Shown piece after piece: positions 62,520 through 64,000 of a DNA stretch of 64,000 nt. The first letter of the stretch is position 1, and every line of letters begins with the position of its first letter. The stretch lies in assembly GCA_039654915.1 (NCBI GenBank), contig CM077594.1, positions 99,338,893 through 99,402,892 on the forward strand, written 5' to 3'. Below the pieces are notes generated by a model. It searched no databases and was not told the origin of the DNA. It was given only the letters and a program-made list of their open reading frames with translations. The translations under genes and the position numbers were made by a program. This DNA comes from Aquilaria yunnanensis (taxonomy: Eukaryota > Streptophyta > Magnoliopsida > Malvales > Thymelaeaceae).

Positions 62520-63199
62520 TTGCACGCAAGAAGGATCTATAACAAGAAAACCATTAGTGTTTCCATGACCATGGCCTGTTGGTTTGCTAACTGGAGTAAA
62601 ATATTATGGTGAGTGAGAACAAAAACTGGCAAGTTTGTTCTGTTTATACATATAGAGGGCCCTGTGGCCTGTGGCACGTCTTCTTGCTGCTCTGGTAATT
62701 AAAAAAGCTTAGCAGAAATTAATTCAAAAGCATGCACCCGCCAATATATAATAAATGACACGACGACCGTTGATTTTGTGATTGATGGCATTGGAAATGC
62801 ACAACACAAGCCCGCGTAAGTGCTTCTCAGAATTGCAGTGACGGTTGCTCTTCCCCTTTCCCTTCCCCTAATTGCTAAAGCCCATCTAGAAAAAGAAAAA
62901 ATTGTTTTACTAATTGTTAAATTAAGCTAACCGCCCCCAAAGTTTTGACAAGCTAATATTAAGATATTTGTAATAAATCCTTACAATCATGTAGCAATGA
63001 AAACGTTGCTTGATTATATGTTCCCATCCCACTTCATTAATTATGTTCCATCAACAATATGCCATTCGGCAGATGCTCAAAACAAACAGTGATAGACTTG
63101 ATTTCACAAAACGGAGAATTCTTCTGGCGACTTTTTTTTTTTTCCAGGCCATAAAAAATACTTCATGGACAAAAAAAAAAAAAGAACGTTCTTCTCTAC

Positions 63200-63202
<3 letters not shown>
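62520..63202. other. No gene seen
   Basis: AT-rich. It contains the TATA-like motif noted for the small open frame at 62134-62358. Confidence 0.35.

Positions 63203-63258
<56 letters not shown>
63203..63258. repeat. (AT)n microsatellite
   Basis: About 28 uninterrupted AT dinucleotides. Confidence 0.97.
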
Positions 63259-63261
<3 letters not shown>

Positions 63262-64000
63262 TTGACTAGAGTAGAAACATAATTGATCTAGAGACTAGAA
63301 CACAAGACATGATCATGGTCGAATCAAAATACATGGTTGGTCCTTTAACTTTATCGATTCAAATGAGTTTGTCCCTTAAGTATGATTCAATATGTCTTAG
63401 TCCCTCAATTTTGAAGAATATAGTGAGTTAATTAGTCCCTCTCAAGTAAACTACAACTTATTATTATCTTTCAACCTATCAGCAAAATAACTTGCATTTT
63501 GCCTTCCTTCCCCTCGTCACCAAAACAGCCAACATGATGGACCCCTCAATTCCACCTTTGCTACTAAACCCAGACACCCAGTTCCCGCAATTGTTCAAAC
63601 AAAATAGCCTGATTCTCTGAAAGCCGAGGAGGTGTTGGTCAACACATAAACGTAGGGTTGTTTTCGTTGAAGGAGAATGAGCTCCGAAAGGAAAAATGGT
63701 GGCGATGGAGTGGTCTCAGAAGAAGTTGGTTGTTTCAGTAGTTTATGTCAGTGCTGTAAGAAACGAACTGGGATTAGAACCAGTCAAGCCTCCTCTTTGA
63801 GGTCCAATTTGTTCAAACGGTTGAACTATTCGTCCAATTCCCCTATCCTAACAAAAACATGCACCAGATTCTTAATCTGTACCTTCTTTTTTATAATCAT
63901 AATTGTTGAGAATTTTTTATTTATTTGCTTTTATACTTACATATATAATGTAATTCTTATGCGATAATATTTCATAGTATTTATATGTTTAAATTTTACT
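63259..64000. other. Right edge, no gene supported
   Basis: The 63335-63470 stretch (TCCTTTAACTTT..GTCCCTTAAGTATG..AGTCCCTCAATTTT) resembles one arm of a Mutator-like TIR whose partner would lie outside the window. A 96-residue frame at 63677-63967 has no known domain. Confidence 0.3.

Overview
This window is nuclear DNA of a flowering plant, most likely a eudicot. The protein-coding genes have short GT..AG introns and AT-rich intergenic DNA. Their products are typical land-plant proteins: a plastid DEAD-box helicase, nuclear-encoded plastid ribosomal protein L18, a plastid HSP70, a TMK receptor kinase and a QALGGH zinc finger. I cannot name the species. No rRNA, tRNA, CRISPR, organellar or bacterial sequence was seen.

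Layout. 1-6.6 kb is repeat-rich, with a broken universal stress protein fragment and a small Mutator-like element. 6.6-21.4 kb is the first gene island: RH50-like helicase (+), plastid L18 (+), a short TPX2-domain protein (+) and a C2H2 zinc-finger gene (-). A hAT element with a nested second element lies between the helicase and L18. 21.4-47 kb is a 25-kb gene-poor block made largely of transposon remains: a solo LTR with a perfect target-site duplication, a 2.9-kb hairpin built of ~160-bp units, a three-level nest of elements, an element carrying a chalcone-synthase-like gene fragment, several long-TIR Mutator-like elements, and a hAT element with a perfect 8-bp duplication. 47.1-54.1 kb is the second gene island: plastid HSP70 (+) convergent with a TMK1-type receptor kinase (-). 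55.0-58.6 kb is one Mutator-like element with a 9-bp target-site duplication and an internal tandem duplication of about 1.49 kb. 59.9-61.0 kb holds an intronless methyltransferase-like gene (-). The last 3 kb is AT-rich with a long (AT)n tract.

How the genes relate. RH50, L18 and HSP70 all act in the chloroplast (rRNA maturation/ribosome assembly, the 50S subunit, and stromal import/folding), but nothing shows that they are co-regulated. TMK1, the TPX2-domain protein, the zinc finger and the methyltransferase look like unrelated neighbours.

I found no convincing new multi-gene system. The most unusual structures are the giant foldback repeat, the CHS-like fragment caught between inverted repeats, the nested insertions and the internally duplicated Mutator-like element. 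Exon boundaries were set by reading GT/AG sites and codon phase by eye. TE boundaries are exact only where a target-site duplication is given.
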